Shown in pieces: positions 26,941-35,432 of a DNA stretch of 64,000 nt. The stretch comes from Tenacibaculum piscium. GTDB taxonomy: Bacteria; Bacteroidota; Bacteroidia; Flavobacteriales; Flavobacteriaceae. Location of the stretch: assembly GCF_021390715.1 (NCBI RefSeq), contig NZ_JAJGWT010000002.1, positions 248,001 to 312,000 of the forward strand. The letters run 5' to 3'. Within the stretch, counting starts at the first letter, position 1. Each line of letters starts with the position of its first letter. Below the pieces are notes generated by a model. That model did not search any database, was not told the DNA's origin, and was given only the letters and a program-made list of their open reading frames with translations. A program made the position numbers and the translations under genes.

Positions 26941-28128
26941 ATGAAAACACTAAACGATTTTAATTTCAAAAATAAAAAAGCCTTAATTCGTGTAGATTTT
27001 AATGTCCCTTTAAATGATGCATTTGAAGTAACAGATGCAACTAGAATTCAAGCAGCAAAATCAACAATTATTAAAGTTTTAGAAGATGCTGGAAGTTGTG
27101 TGTTAATGTCGCATTTAGGAAGACCGAAAGGCAAAGAAGAAGCATTCTCATTGCGTCATATTGTTGCTGAAGTAACCAAAATTTTAGGCGTTAAAGTTAA
27201 GTTTGTGAACGATTGTATTGGCGATAAAGTTCAACAAGCAGTTGCCAATTTACAAAATGGAGAAATCTTATTATTAGAAAATTTACGTTTTTATTCAGAA
27301 GAAAAAGCAGGAGATATTGCCTTTGCTGAAAAGTTATCAAAATGGGGTGATATTTATGTAAATGATGCCTTTGGAACGGCACACAGAGCGCATGCTTCAA
27401 CAGCAATTATCGCACAATTTTTTCAAGAAAATAAATGTTTTGGAAATTTATTATCAACAGAAATAGAAAGCATTAATAAAGTTTTAAATGATGCAGAAAA
27501 ACCTGTAACAGCTATTTTAGGAGGCGCAAAAGTATCGTCTAAAATCGGAGTTATTGAAAATATTATCGAAAAAGTAGACCACATTATTGTTGGTGGTGGA
27601 ATGACTTTTACGTTTATCAAAGCTCTAGGTGGAAACATTGGAAATTCATTAGTTGAAGATGATAAATTAAGTTTAGCATTGGCTATTTTGAAATTAGCAA
27701 AAGAAAAAAATACCGAAATACACTTGCCTGTTGATGCCGTAATTGCCGATGCTTTTTCGAATGATGCAAATACGCAAATTGTAGATACTACAAAAATTCC
27801 TGATGGTTGGATGGGACTTGATTGTGGACCAAAAACATCAGAAAAATTTGCTGAAGTAATCGCTAAATCTAAAACCATTTTATGGAACGGTCCTTTAGGT
27901 GTTTTTGAATTGGATAATTTTTCAAAAGGAACGATTGAACTCGGAAATGCTATTGCAAAAGCAACTGAAAATGGGGCGTTTTCTTTAGTTGGAGGAGGAG
28001 ATTCTGTAGCCGCTGTAAAACAGTTTGGTTTTGGTGATAAAGTAAGTTACGTATCCACAGGAGGAGGCGCAATGTTAGAAATGTTAGAAGGAAAAACATT
28101 ACCCGGAATTGAAGCGATTTTAAAATAA
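26941..28128 (+). CDS. pgk: Phosphoglycerate kinase
   Basis: A 395-residue glycolytic kinase that makes ATP from 1,3-bisphosphoglycerate. The N-terminal [17 protein letters not shown] and ENLRFYSEE substrate-binding motifs and the C-terminal nucleotide-binding GGGDSVAAV are all intact. It has a long A-rich leader and stands alone. Confidence 0.98.
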   Translation: MKTLNDFNFKNKKALIRVDFNVPLNDAFEVTDATRIQAAKSTIIKVLEDAGSCVLMSHLGRPKGKEEAFSLRHIVAEVTKILGVKVKFVNDCIGDKVQQAVANLQNGEILLLENLRFYSEEKAGDIAFAEKLSKWGDIYVNDAFGTAHRAHASTAIIAQFFQENKCFGNLLSTEIESINKVLNDAEKPVTAILGGAKVSSKIGVIENIIEKVDHIIVGGGMTFTFIKALGGNIGNSLVEDDKLSLALAILKLAKEKNTEIHLPVDAVIADAFSNDANTQIVDTTKIPDGWMGLDCGPKTSEKFAEVIAKSKTILWNGPLGVFELDNFSKGTIELGNAIAKATENGAFSLVGGGDSVAAVKQFGFGDKVSYVSTGGGAMLEMLEGKTLPGIEAILK

Positions 28129-28140
28129 GCTATCTTTTTA

Positions 28141-28215
28141 AGAGCCTGTTTAAATTTCATCTGAAAGAAAAAAATCACTCGAACTGACAGATTCTTTAAA
28201 ATTTAAACAGGCTCT
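28141..28215. repeat. 75-bp inverted-repeat element
   Basis: Perfect 17-bp inverted ends (AGAGCCTGTTTAAATTT at 28141-28157 and its complement at 28199-28215) enclose 41 bp. The end sequence recurs, diverged, around 44371-44546 and in the stem of the kynA terminator. It lies directly after pgk and could also end transcription. It looks like a small non-coding repeat family (MITE- or REP-like). Confidence 0.65.
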
Positions 28216-28257
28216 GAAATATAGTCGAAAAAATAGAATGCTAATTAAATTGATAAA

Positions 28258-29298
28258 ATGAAATACACAACACTACCAAATACCAATGTAAAAGTTTCTA
28301 AAATTTGTTTAGGAACCATGACTTGGGGAAATCAGAATACAGAAAATGATGGACACGAACAAATGGATTATGCTTTAGAACAAGGCGTAAATTTCTTTGA
28401 TACTGCCGAATTGTATGCTGTTCCAGCAAGTCCTGAAACTTATGGAACTACTGAAAAAATAATCGGTTCTTGGTTTAAGAAAACAGGAAATCGTGATAAA
28501 GTAGTGTTGGCAAGTAAAATTGCTGGAGGCGGAGATTATACTAAACATATTCGTACTGGCGGATTTACAAGACAAAATATTATTGATGCCGTTGAAGGAA
28601 GTTTAGGTCGTTTGCAAACCGATTATCTAGATTTGTATCAATTACATTGGCCTTCTCGTGGCGTAAACTGTTTTGGTGTGCGTGATTATCCGTATCAAAC
28701 ATCAGCAAAAGAAGCCGAAAATCATGTAGAAATCTTAGAAACTTTACATGATTTAATACAACAAGGAAAGATAAAACATATTGGTTTATCCAACGAAACG
28801 CCTTGGGGAACAATGCAATATTTGCAAACCTCAGAAGAACATAATTTACCAAAAATGAGTACCGTTCAAAATTCATATTCCTTAATTCATAGAGGATACG
28901 AAGTTGGAATGAGTGAAGTTTCAATGCGTGAAAATATTGGTTTATTAGCCTATTCTCCACTAGCACAAGGTGTTTTATCAGGGAAATATTTAGATGGAAA
29001 ACATCCCGAAGGAGCAAGAGGAACGCTCTTTCCACGTTTTATAGCACGTTATATGAACGAAGGTTCGTTAAAAGCAGTTTCCGAATATTTGAAAATTGCC
29101 CAAAAATATGATTTAACACTTGCTGAATTATCATTAGCATATATCAACCAATTACCGTTTGTGACCAGTAATATTATCGGTGCAACAAAAATGAGTCAGT
29201 TGAAAGAAAATATCAATTCTATAAATATTGATTTATCCGAAGAAATTTTAAATGAAATTGAAGCAGTACACGCATTAATTCCAAATCCTGCTCCATAA
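28258..29298 (+). CDS. Aldo/keto reductase, Tas-like
   Basis: A 346-residue NADPH-dependent TIM-barrel oxidoreductase. The catalytic tetrad is visible in context: FDTAELY (D, Y), VVLASKI (K) and YQLHWP (H). The insertion ETYGTTEKIIG and the ending IIGATKMSQLKENI fit the Tas/YajO group. The physiological substrate is unknown. It sits between pgk and the molybdenum cofactor genes without evident link. Confidence 0.9.
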   Translation: MKYTTLPNTNVKVSKICLGTMTWGNQNTENDGHEQMDYALEQGVNFFDTAELYAVPASPETYGTTEKIIGSWFKKTGNRDKVVLASKIAGGGDYTKHIRTGGFTRQNIIDAVEGSLGRLQTDYLDLYQLHWPSRGVNCFGVRDYPYQTSAKEAENHVEILETLHDLIQQGKIKHIGLSNETPWGTMQYLQTSEEHNLPKMSTVQNSYSLIHRGYEVGMSEVSMRENIGLLAYSPLAQGVLSGKYLDGKHPEGARGTLFPRFIARYMNEGSLKAVSEYLKIAQKYDLTLAELSLAYINQLPFVTSNIIGATKMSQLKENINSINIDLSEEILNEIEAVHALIPNPAP

Positions 29299-29361
29299 CT
29301 GCACAATAAATTTTTTAAGATTTTTGAGAATATTTTTTAAAAATTTCTAAAATATAAAAAG

Positions 29362-30603
29362 ATGATTTCAGTACAAGAGGCAAAAGAGATAATACGACAA
29401 AATACGTTGGATTTTGGAACAGAAGAAATTCCTTTTATGGAATCTGTTGGACGAATTTTAAAAGAAGATATTCTTGCCGATAGAGATTTCCCTCCTTTCA
29501 ATCGGGTTGCTATGGACGGAATTGCCATCAATTATATTCATTTTAAAAATGGAGAACGTACTTTTAAAATTGAAGGAATTCAACCTGCAGGAAGCGTACA
29601 ATTAACCCTGAAAAATTCAGCAAATTGCATTGAAGTAATGACGGGCGCTGTGTTGCCAAATAATTGCAATACCGTAATAAGATATGAAGATGTTCTTCTC
29701 GAAAATGGAATTGCAAAAATTACTATTGATACAATTAATGCAAATCAAAATGTACATCCGAAAGGAAAAGATAACGTAGAAAACGATGTTTTAATTCATA
29801 AAAACAGCCTTATTTCTCCTGCCGAAATCGGCGTAATTGCTACGGTAGGAAAATCAACTGTAAAAGTAGCAAAACAGCCTAAAGTAATGATTATTTCTAC
29901 TGGTGATGAATTAGTTGATGTACATGAAAATCCGCTAGAGTATCAAATTAGAAAATCGAATGTTTATACCTTGGTTTCCTTATTAAAGGAATTACATATT
30001 CCTTCAGAAATTGTTCATATTACAGATAGTAAATCAATTTTAAAAGAAAAAATAAGCAACTATTTACAAGAATACGATGTACTATTATGTAGCGGTGCAG
30101 TTAGTAAAGGTAAATTTGATTTTTTACCCGAAGTATTTGCTGAATTAGGTGTTAATAAATTATTTCATAAAGTAGCGCAACGCCCAGGAAAACCTTTCTG
30201 GTTCGGACGCATAGCGTCTTTAGGTATTAGTGAGCAGGATGTTTATCCAAAACTTAAAAAAAATGATGCAATTGTCTTTGCTTTTCCTGGAAATCCAATT
30301 GCTACTTTTGTAAATTGTTTGGTTTATTTTTATGATTGGTATTATAAATCAATCGGAAATAAAGAAGATAAACAATTTGCTGTTCTTTCTGAAAATATTA
30401 TTTTTAAACCCAATCTTACGTACTTTTTACAAGTTAAATTAGAAAACGTAAACGGACAAATACTAGCAACTCCAATAAAAGCAAATGGCTCAGCTGATTT
30501 AGCGAGTTTGGTAAATGCTGATGGTTTTATTGAAATTCCTAAAACAGAAAATACCGAGTTTAAAAAAGGAGATTTATTTCCTTTGATTAGATATAAAAAA
30601 TAA
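29362..30603 (+). CDS. moeA: Molybdopterin molybdotransferase
   Basis: A 413-residue MoeA that inserts molybdate into adenylated molybdopterin. Motifs include FNRVAMDGIAI, EVMTGAVLPNNCNTVI, MIISTGDELVD and the active-site loop SGAVSKGKFDF (usually GGxSxGxxDx). VFAFPGNPIATFVNC lies in the C-terminal part. It starts an operon with moaC (4 bp later) and the mobA-like gene. Confidence 0.95.
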   Translation: MISVQEAKEIIRQNTLDFGTEEIPFMESVGRILKEDILADRDFPPFNRVAMDGIAINYIHFKNGERTFKIEGIQPAGSVQLTLKNSANCIEVMTGAVLPNNCNTVIRYEDVLLENGIAKITIDTINANQNVHPKGKDNVENDVLIHKNSLISPAEIGVIATVGKSTVKVAKQPKVMIISTGDELVDVHENPLEYQIRKSNVYTLVSLLKELHIPSEIVHITDSKSILKEKISNYLQEYDVLLCSGAVSKGKFDFLPEVFAELGVNKLFHKVAQRPGKPFWFGRIASLGISEQDVYPKLKKNDAIVFAFPGNPIATFVNCLVYFYDWYYKSIGNKEDKQFAVLSENIIFKPNLTYFLQVKLENVNGQILATPIKANGSADLASLVNADGFIEIPKTENTEFKKGDLFPLIRYKK

Positions 30604-30607
30604 AATA

Positions 30608-31084
30608 ATGAGCAATTTCACCCATATAAATGAGCAGAATCAACCTAAAATGGTCAATGTTTCTGATAAAAAAATCACGAAACGAACGGCAATTGCAAAA
30701 GCTACGATGTTTTTAGGTTCAGAAATTATTGCTCATTTTAAAAATGATGATGTAATCACCAAAAAAGGACCTGTTTTTCAAACGGCAATTATTGCAGGTA
30801 TTCAAGCGGTAAAAAAAACGTCAGATATTATTCCCATGTGTCATCCTTTATTAATTAACGGCGTAGATATTAACATCAATATTATTGATAATGAACATTT
30901 AGAAGTGTTTTGTAAAGTTACTATCGAAGGAAAAACTGGCGTGGAAATGGAAGCTTTAACAGGCGCATCGGCAACTTGTTTGACCATTTATGATATGTGT
31001 AAGGCGATCAATCAAAAAATGATTATTAAAGAAATAAAGTTGCTAGAAAAAACTGGTGGTAAATCTGATATTAAAAGCGCTTAA
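30608..31084 (+). CDS. moaC: Cyclic pyranopterin monophosphate synthase
   Basis: A 158-residue MoaC, which forms cyclic pyranopterin monophosphate from the MoaA product. MVNVSDKKITKRTAIA, IPMCHPLLINGVDI and GVEMEALTGASA are family signatures. It is the middle gene of the moeA-moaC-mobA operon, though it acts at the first stage of the pathway; MoaA must be encoded elsewhere. Confidence 0.96.
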   Translation: MSNFTHINEQNQPKMVNVSDKKITKRTAIAKATMFLGSEIIAHFKNDDVITKKGPVFQTAIIAGIQAVKKTSDIIPMCHPLLINGVDININIIDNEHLEVFCKVTIEGKTGVEMEALTGASATCLTIYDMCKAINQKMIIKEIKLLEKTGGKSDIKSA

Positions 31085-31085
31085 A

Positions 31086-32201
31086 ATGGAGAAAAAACAT
31101 CAAAAACACGCAAAAATTACTAAAAAACAAAATGATACTTTCGCTACAAATGAAGTAGCTATTTTAGGAACAAATTGCGGTATAATTGCCTATTTAGTAC
31201 AGAATGTTTCTTTAAAATTATCAAATTATAATTTAGCCTATTTTGATGCTTCTCATGCCAAAGATGTTGCTCAAAATACACTAACCGAATACACGTTTCA
31301 TCAGCAAGGAAATTTAGAAATTAAGACCACAAGTTCAGTTAATAAATTTGAACAACGCTTGCAATTTATAAATCATGATTTGGTGTTTATCAACGGAAAT
31401 CATTATCAAGGAGCCAAGCAAATTTTAATTTTAGATGCCGAAAAAGAAGCGTCTATTGAAAAAAGATTAGACCAAATAACCAACATTCAATTTATTATAA
31501 AACGTACTTCGGATGTTCCTTATTTTGATTGTTTACTAGAAAAATTTCCGCAGATAAAAAACATAACTTGTTACGAAATTGATGAAATTGACAAAATTAC
31601 ACAACATATTGAAAATGTAATCAAAGAACATATTGCACCTGTAAAAGGTTTGGTTTTGGTTGGCGGAAAAAGTACCCGCATGGGAACGGATAAATCGGAA
31701 TTAGAATATTACGGAAAACCGCAAAAACAACACGCTAAAGAATTGTTAGAAAGTACTCTTTTAGAAACTTTTTATTCGGTACAAACTTCTTCGGTACAAG
31801 CTTCTTCGGATGAAATTCAAGATACTTTTTTAAATTTAGGCCCTTTTAGTGGGATTTGTTCTGCCTTTCAAAAAGACCCTAATTCGGCTTGGTTGGTACT
31901 TGCTACGGATGTTCCTTTTGTTGATAAATCGCTTATTAAATTATTGTTAGAAAAAAGAAATCCTAGTAAAATAGCTACGGCTATTAAAGGAAAAAACAGG
32001 GAGTTTCCTGAGCCTTTAATTACTATTTATGAGCCAAAAGCATACACTAAATTATTGCAATATATTGCTCAAGGATATTCATGCCCTCGAAAAATGTTAA
32101 TTAATTCTGATATTGAAATAGTGGAAGTTGATGATGATTTGATTCGAAATATTAACACGCCTGAAGAGTTTGAAATGGCAAAAAAAATGCTTGAAATTTA
32201 G
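31086..32201 (+). CDS. MobA-like molybdenum cofactor guanylyltransferase with an N-terminal domain
   Basis: A 371-residue protein; the ATG 31086 lies 1 bp after moaC, and the longer open frame overlaps moaC without support. The C-terminal half is a MobA-type nucleotidyltransferase (LVLVGGKSTRMGTDKSEL, then WLVLATDVPFVD). The first ~185 residues are extra and may be a degenerate MobB-like GTPase (VAILGTNCGIIA where a P-loop would be), inference only. It likely attaches GMP or another nucleotide to the cofactor. Confidence 0.82.
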   Translation: MEKKHQKHAKITKKQNDTFATNEVAILGTNCGIIAYLVQNVSLKLSNYNLAYFDASHAKDVAQNTLTEYTFHQQGNLEIKTTSSVNKFEQRLQFINHDLVFINGNHYQGAKQILILDAEKEASIEKRLDQITNIQFIIKRTSDVPYFDCLLEKFPQIKNITCYEIDEIDKITQHIENVIKEHIAPVKGLVLVGGKSTRMGTDKSELEYYGKPQKQHAKELLESTLLETFYSVQTSSVQASSDEIQDTFLNLGPFSGICSAFQKDPNSAWLVLATDVPFVDKSLIKLLLEKRNPSKIATAIKGKNREFPEPLITIYEPKAYTKLLQYIAQGYSCPRKMLINSDIEIVEVDDDLIRNINTPEEFEMAKKMLEI

Positions 32202-32202
32202 C

Positions 32203-32242
32203 AAAAAAGCGAGTGTGCAAAGCGGGAAATTGCTTCTAATAA
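32203..32242 (+). repeat. Dispersed intergenic repeat, copy B
   Basis: A diverged copy of the 11025-11064 repeat, beginning right after the mobA-like stop codon. Confidence 0.55.
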
Positions 32243-32257
32243 AAATTTTATAACTAA

Positions 32258-32288
32258 AAACAGCCCATTTTAATAAGATGGGCTGTTT
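32258..32288. terminator. Bidirectional terminator between the mobA-like gene and the RimK fusion
   Basis: AAACAGCCCAT / ATGGGCTGTTT stem with a 9-nt loop, between two convergent genes. Confidence 0.8.
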
Positions 32289-32328
32289 GCTTTTAATTCA
32301 TATGTTTTTTAGCTTTTAATAAGCCTCT

Positions 32329-33699
32329 TTAATTCTTGAATTTTAGCTTTCTTTCAATAGCTTCAATCATAATATTAGCAATATCTAACCCTGTTGCGGC
32401 TTCAATACCTTCTAATCCTGGTGATGAATTTACCTCTAATAATAAAGGTCCTTTGTTAGAGCGTATAATATCGACTCCTGCTACAGGAAGATCTAAAACT
32501 TTTGCTGCTTTGATGGCTAATTTTCGTTCTTCGGAAGTAATTTTAACTTTAGATGCCGATCCTCCTTGATGAATATTTGCTCTAAACTCCCCTTTTTCTG
32601 CTTGTCGTTGCATCGATGCTACCACTTTTCCGTTCACTACAAAACAGCGTAAATCTTGTCCGTTGGCTTCTTTGATAAATTCTTGAACAAGAATATTGGT
32701 TTTAACACTTTTAAAAGCGTTAATTACACTTTCTGCGGCTTTGGTGGTTTCTGCTAAAACAACGCCTTTTCCTTGGGTACTTTCTAATAATTTAATGATT
32801 AGCGGTGCTCCGTTTACCATTTTTATTAAATCTTTAGTATCTAAAGGTGAATTTGCAAAACCTGTAATAGGAACTTGGATATCGTTTTTAGCAAATAATT
32901 GGGTCGCTAATAATTTATCTCTTGATTGATTAATTGCATCCGCAGAGTTTAAACAATAAGCGCCCATCGCATCAAATTGACGGATTAAAGCACAGGCATA
33001 AAAGGTTACTGAGGGTTTAATACGAGGAATAATCGCATCAAATTCATCTATAATATTTCCGCCTCTGTAGCGTATTTGAGGTTCTTTGGCATCAAACTTC
33101 ATATAGGCTTGCTGCACATTTAAAAAGACCATTTCATGTCCTCTTGCACGCCCTGCTTCCATAATACGTTTGTTGCTAAATAACAAAGGATTACTGGCTA
33201 ATAAGGCTATTTTTAAACCTGTTTTTTCTTTTTTAAAAGCAGCGTATTTTTCATCAATATCTCCTTCACTAAAGGCTGGAAGCAAATATGTTTCTGATGG
33301 ATTTACTAAATAACCGTTTGACAAGGCTTCACGTCCTAATAGCATTCGAAACTCCATAGAATCTCGGTTGGCAAGGGTTAATTCGATATCAAAAGTAGCT
33401 TCACCTAAAGTTACAGGAGCTTTTATTACAAGGCGTTCTTCGGATATTCCAGTAGAACTTTTAATAGAACGTTTTGCATGTACTTTTGATTCACAAGCAA
33501 TACTGATACTTCTATTTTCTTGTAATGGATTTACCTCAAAACGAACCCATTCTTCAGTTCCCTTAAAGAAAGGAGTGATATTATTTGCTTGTATCGAGGA
33601 GGTTTTTGCACCTGAATCTACTCGTGCTTTTATGGCTGGAATACTAAAATTTTCGAACGAACACCATTCTTCGCTTCCTACTATTTTTAAATTATTCAA
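32329..33699 (-). CDS. Fusion of a retropepsin-like RimB-type protease domain and RimK ATP-grasp ligase
   Basis: A 456-residue protein in two parts. Residues 1-150 match the ATP-dependent zinc protease/RimB family ([15 protein letters not shown] holds the Asp of an aspartyl-protease-like loop; MLLGREAL follows). From about residue 165 on it is a RimK-type ATP-grasp enzyme ([53 protein letters not shown]). RimK adds glutamates to ribosomal protein S6 or related targets and RimB can remove them. Carrying both on one chain suggests self-balanced tailing and trimming. It stands alone. Confidence 0.88.
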   Translation of the reverse strand: MNNLKIVGSEEWCSFENFSIPAIKARVDSGAKTSSIQANNITPFFKGTEEWVRFEVNPLQENRSISIACESKVHAKRSIKSSTGISEERLVIKAPVTLGEATFDIELTLANRDSMEFRMLLGREALSNGYLVNPSETYLLPAFSEGDIDEKYAAFKKEKTGLKIALLASNPLLFSNKRIMEAGRARGHEMVFLNVQQAYMKFDAKEPQIRYRGGNIIDEFDAIIPRIKPSVTFYACALIRQFDAMGAYCLNSADAINQSRDKLLATQLFAKNDIQVPITGFANSPLDTKDLIKMVNGAPLIIKLLESTQGKGVVLAETTKAAESVINAFKSVKTNILVQEFIKEANGQDLRCFVVNGKVVASMQRQAEKGEFRANIHQGGSASKVKITSEERKLAIKAAKVLDLPVAGVDIIRSNKGPLLLEVNSSPGLEGIEAATGLDIANIMIEAIERKLKFKN

Positions 33700-34111
33700 T
33701 GTAATATCTTATTTAAAGTAAATGGTTAATTTTTTTTATTTCTAGGTATCAATAATAATGATTTTTAAAATACAAAACTTCCTTTTAAAAAAAAAATAAC
33801 CAACAATTAATTTACGTTTATTTTCATTTTATTTTTATTTTTTTTTGAAACAAAAATCTCTTTATTGATGCTTTAACAACTATTTTAATTGATAATTCAA
33901 TGGTTATTTTATAGCATATTATTGTGCAATGTTTATTGGTTGTTAAGTTCTTATACTTTTAATTATCTTATTGATTATTAGTGACTTAGTTGTTTTTTTG
34001 ATGTTTTAAAAAATGTAGATAAAAGAACTATCGTGCTATAATTGAATAGTATCGTTCAATAATTAGTTCTTTTTAATGCTGTAGATTTGGCATATACTAA
34101 ATAATTAAAAA
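33700..34111. other. 412-bp AT-rich intergenic region
   Basis: Contains no convincing frame. The only clear structure is the hairpin at 34021-34073; it probably holds the promoters of the RimK fusion (leftward) and of the Roadblock-like operon (rightward). Confidence 0.6.
34021..34073 (+). promoter_or_regulatory. Hairpin leader or terminator upstream of the Roadblock-like operon
   Basis: AAAAGAACTA (34021-34030) pairs with TAGTTCTTTT (34064-34073), with a nested stem ATTGAA / TTCAAT at 34041-34060. The T-rich 3' side is terminator-like but no gene reads into it from the left on this strand. Confidence 0.45.
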
Positions 34112-34444
34112 TTGGATTTAAAAGAACTTTTAAAAAAAACAGCATCAAAAGCAATCTTTCTTTTAAAAGAAGAAAATGGAGAAGCTGAGGTGATTGATTT
34201 TTATCCTAAAGAAAATGATTTAGGAGATTTACAAGATAAAATGATTGTGTTTCAAACGCTTATTTTTAATATGAGTAATCATTTTTTTAATACTTTTTTT
34301 AACACTGTTTTAAAACAAATCAGGCTAAAATCGGATGATGAAAATATATTAATTGTTAAACATAATGGCTATATATTATTTTTCTTATCAGATAAAAAAA
34401 TAAATACAGGATTGCTAGAAATTACGCTAAAGAAAGAATTTTAA
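34112..34444 (+). CDS. Small protein with a predicted Roadblock-like fold, first of three genes
   Basis: A 110-residue protein with a TTG start at 34112; no nearby ATG gives the same N terminus. I do not recognise a named family. The order of predicted elements is helix (LKELLKKTA), two strands (KAIFLLKEE, EAEVIDFYP), long helix (QDKMIVFQTLIFNMSNHFFNT), strands (NILIVKHNG, YILFFLSDK), helix (NTGLLEITLKKE). This is the alpha-beta-beta-alpha-beta-beta-beta-alpha layout of Roadblock/LC7 domains. It may pair with the next gene product. Confidence 0.6.
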   Translation: MDLKELLKKTASKAIFLLKEENGEAEVIDFYPKENDLGDLQDKMIVFQTLIFNMSNHFFNTFFNTVLKQIRLKSDDENILIVKHNGYILFFLSDKKINTGLLEITLKKEF

Positions 34445-34486
34445 GATTAGACTATAAATAAACTATAAACCAAAAAACCAAAAAAA

Positions 34487-34861
34487 ATGCAACAAATTTT
34501 AGATAATTTAGTTAAAAATGTAAGAGAAGATATTCCTGGATATATCGCAATTAGTATTGCTGAAATGGCTTCTGGAGAATCACTTATTTCACATTCTTCT
34601 CAGGCTGATTTTGATCCTGCTTTAGCCTGTGCTTATAATGTAGAAATAATCAATGCAAAGCGTAAAGCAATCAGTACCTTAGGATTGGGGGAGGACATCA
34701 AAGATGTTTATTTTAATTTAGAAAATCAAATACATATTATTAATTTATCGCCAAGTGGTGACTATTTTATTTATTTAGCGGTAGATTCTAAAAAGGCAAA
34801 TTTAGCACTTACCAGAACCTTATTAAGTCGCCACAAAAAAGAATTAGATAATGAACTATAG
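34487..34861 (+). CDS. Roadblock/LC7-like small protein
   Basis: A 124-residue protein. LDNLVKNVREDIPGYIAISI followed by MASGESL is the opening helix and strand pair typical of Roadblock/LC7 proteins; IHIINLSPSGDYFIYLAVDS and ANLALTRTLLSRHKKEL match the closing strands and helix. In bacteria such proteins dimerise and act on small Ras-like GTPases (MglB type) or serve as scaffolds. No GTPase gene is adjacent. It overlaps the next gene by 11 bp, so translation is coupled. The family call is from fold pattern, not from a search. Confidence 0.65.
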   Translation: MQQILDNLVKNVREDIPGYIAISIAEMASGESLISHSSQADFDPALACAYNVEIINAKRKAISTLGLGEDIKDVYFNLENQIHIINLSPSGDYFIYLAVDSKKANLALTRTLLSRHKKELDNEL

Positions 34862-35162
34862 TGATGTATATAACGATGTAAACATAAAAAAATATACTTT
34901 TGATAGCGAGTTTACAAATTATATAACCTTGTATCAAGATATTTATAAACGCAAAGTTTTACAAATTATTCCTGAAATAAAACAATCTATAACTTCAGAA
35001 ATAATAGAAGAAATTGCTCCCCAAATAACAGCAAATATAATCTCAGAAAAGAAAGAAACTCCTGCGCCTCAAAAAAGAGATATCAAGAAAATATTAGAAG
35101 ATTTCTTTTTTACTCCTAGATATGACAATGTTTTGGATGCTCTAAAATTAGGAAGTAATTAA
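34851..35162 (+). CDS. Small helical protein, third gene of the Roadblock-like operon
   Basis: A 103-residue protein of unknown family. The centre is helical (QIIPEIKQSITSEIIEEIAPQ), followed by a charged proline linker (KKETPAPQKRD) and a C-terminal amphipathic segment (IKKILEDFFFTPRYDNVLDALKLG). The linker-plus-helix layout suggests a binding partner or adaptor for the two Roadblock-like proteins. Its ATG overlaps the end of the previous gene, and a strong terminator follows. Confidence 0.6.
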   Translation: MNYSDVYNDVNIKKYTFDSEFTNYITLYQDIYKRKVLQIIPEIKQSITSEIIEEIAPQITANIISEKKETPAPQKRDIKKILEDFFFTPRYDNVLDALKLGSN

Positions 35163-35192
35163 ATATTTAAAAAAAACTAAGAAGTATAAATC

Positions 35193-35225
35193 AAAAAAAT
35201 CGAGAAGAAATTCTCGATTTTTTTT
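35193..35225 (+). terminator. Terminator of the Roadblock-like operon, abutting the element's left end
   Basis: AAAAATCGAGAA-GAAA-TTCTCGATTTTT with a T-run that reaches the 18-bp attachment repeat. Confidence 0.9.
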
Positions 35226-35242
35226 GTACTCGAGGCGGGAAT
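35225..35242. repeat. attL: left copy of the 18-bp attachment repeat
   Basis: TGTACTCGAGGCGGGAAT is identical to 40551-40568, which is the 3' end of tRNA-Leu. The downstream bases differ (acaccccc here, cgaacccg in the tRNA), so this is a duplicated tRNA fragment marking the edge of an inserted element. Confidence 0.88.
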
Positions 35243-35380
35243 ACACCCCCTTAAATTGTCCACACTTCACAACCTCAACAAATACTACAAACAACCCTAT
35301 ATTTTAAAGGCTTTACAGCTTGTTTTGTGAATCAAAAAGATTAAAGCAAATGCACCTAAATTGAACTAAATGCAAAAAAA

Positions 35381-35400
35381 CTGTTCAAAAGTTGTCCAAT
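35381..35400. repeat. Candidate integrase arm site, left
   Basis: CTGTTCAAAAGTTGTCCAAT matches CTGCTCAAAAACTGACCAAT at 40466-40485 in 16 of 20 bases, one near each element end. Such paired sites suit arm-type integrase binding. Confidence 0.4.
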
Positions 35401-35432
35401 AAAGTTATTTTTGTGCAACTAAACTAGAAGCA

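Noticed and set aside
31056..31085. Start of the mobA-like gene inside moaC
   Set aside because: It overlaps conserved moaC coding sequence; ATG 31086 directly follows moaC.
33720..34020. A riboswitch or small RNA upstream of the Roadblock-like operon
   Set aside because: Apart from the 34021 hairpin I see no conserved aptamer pattern; only AT-rich sequence.
34112..35162. Roadblock-like operon as cargo of the integrative element
   Set aside because: It lies outside the left 18-bp repeat and no further copy of that repeat is seen to its left.
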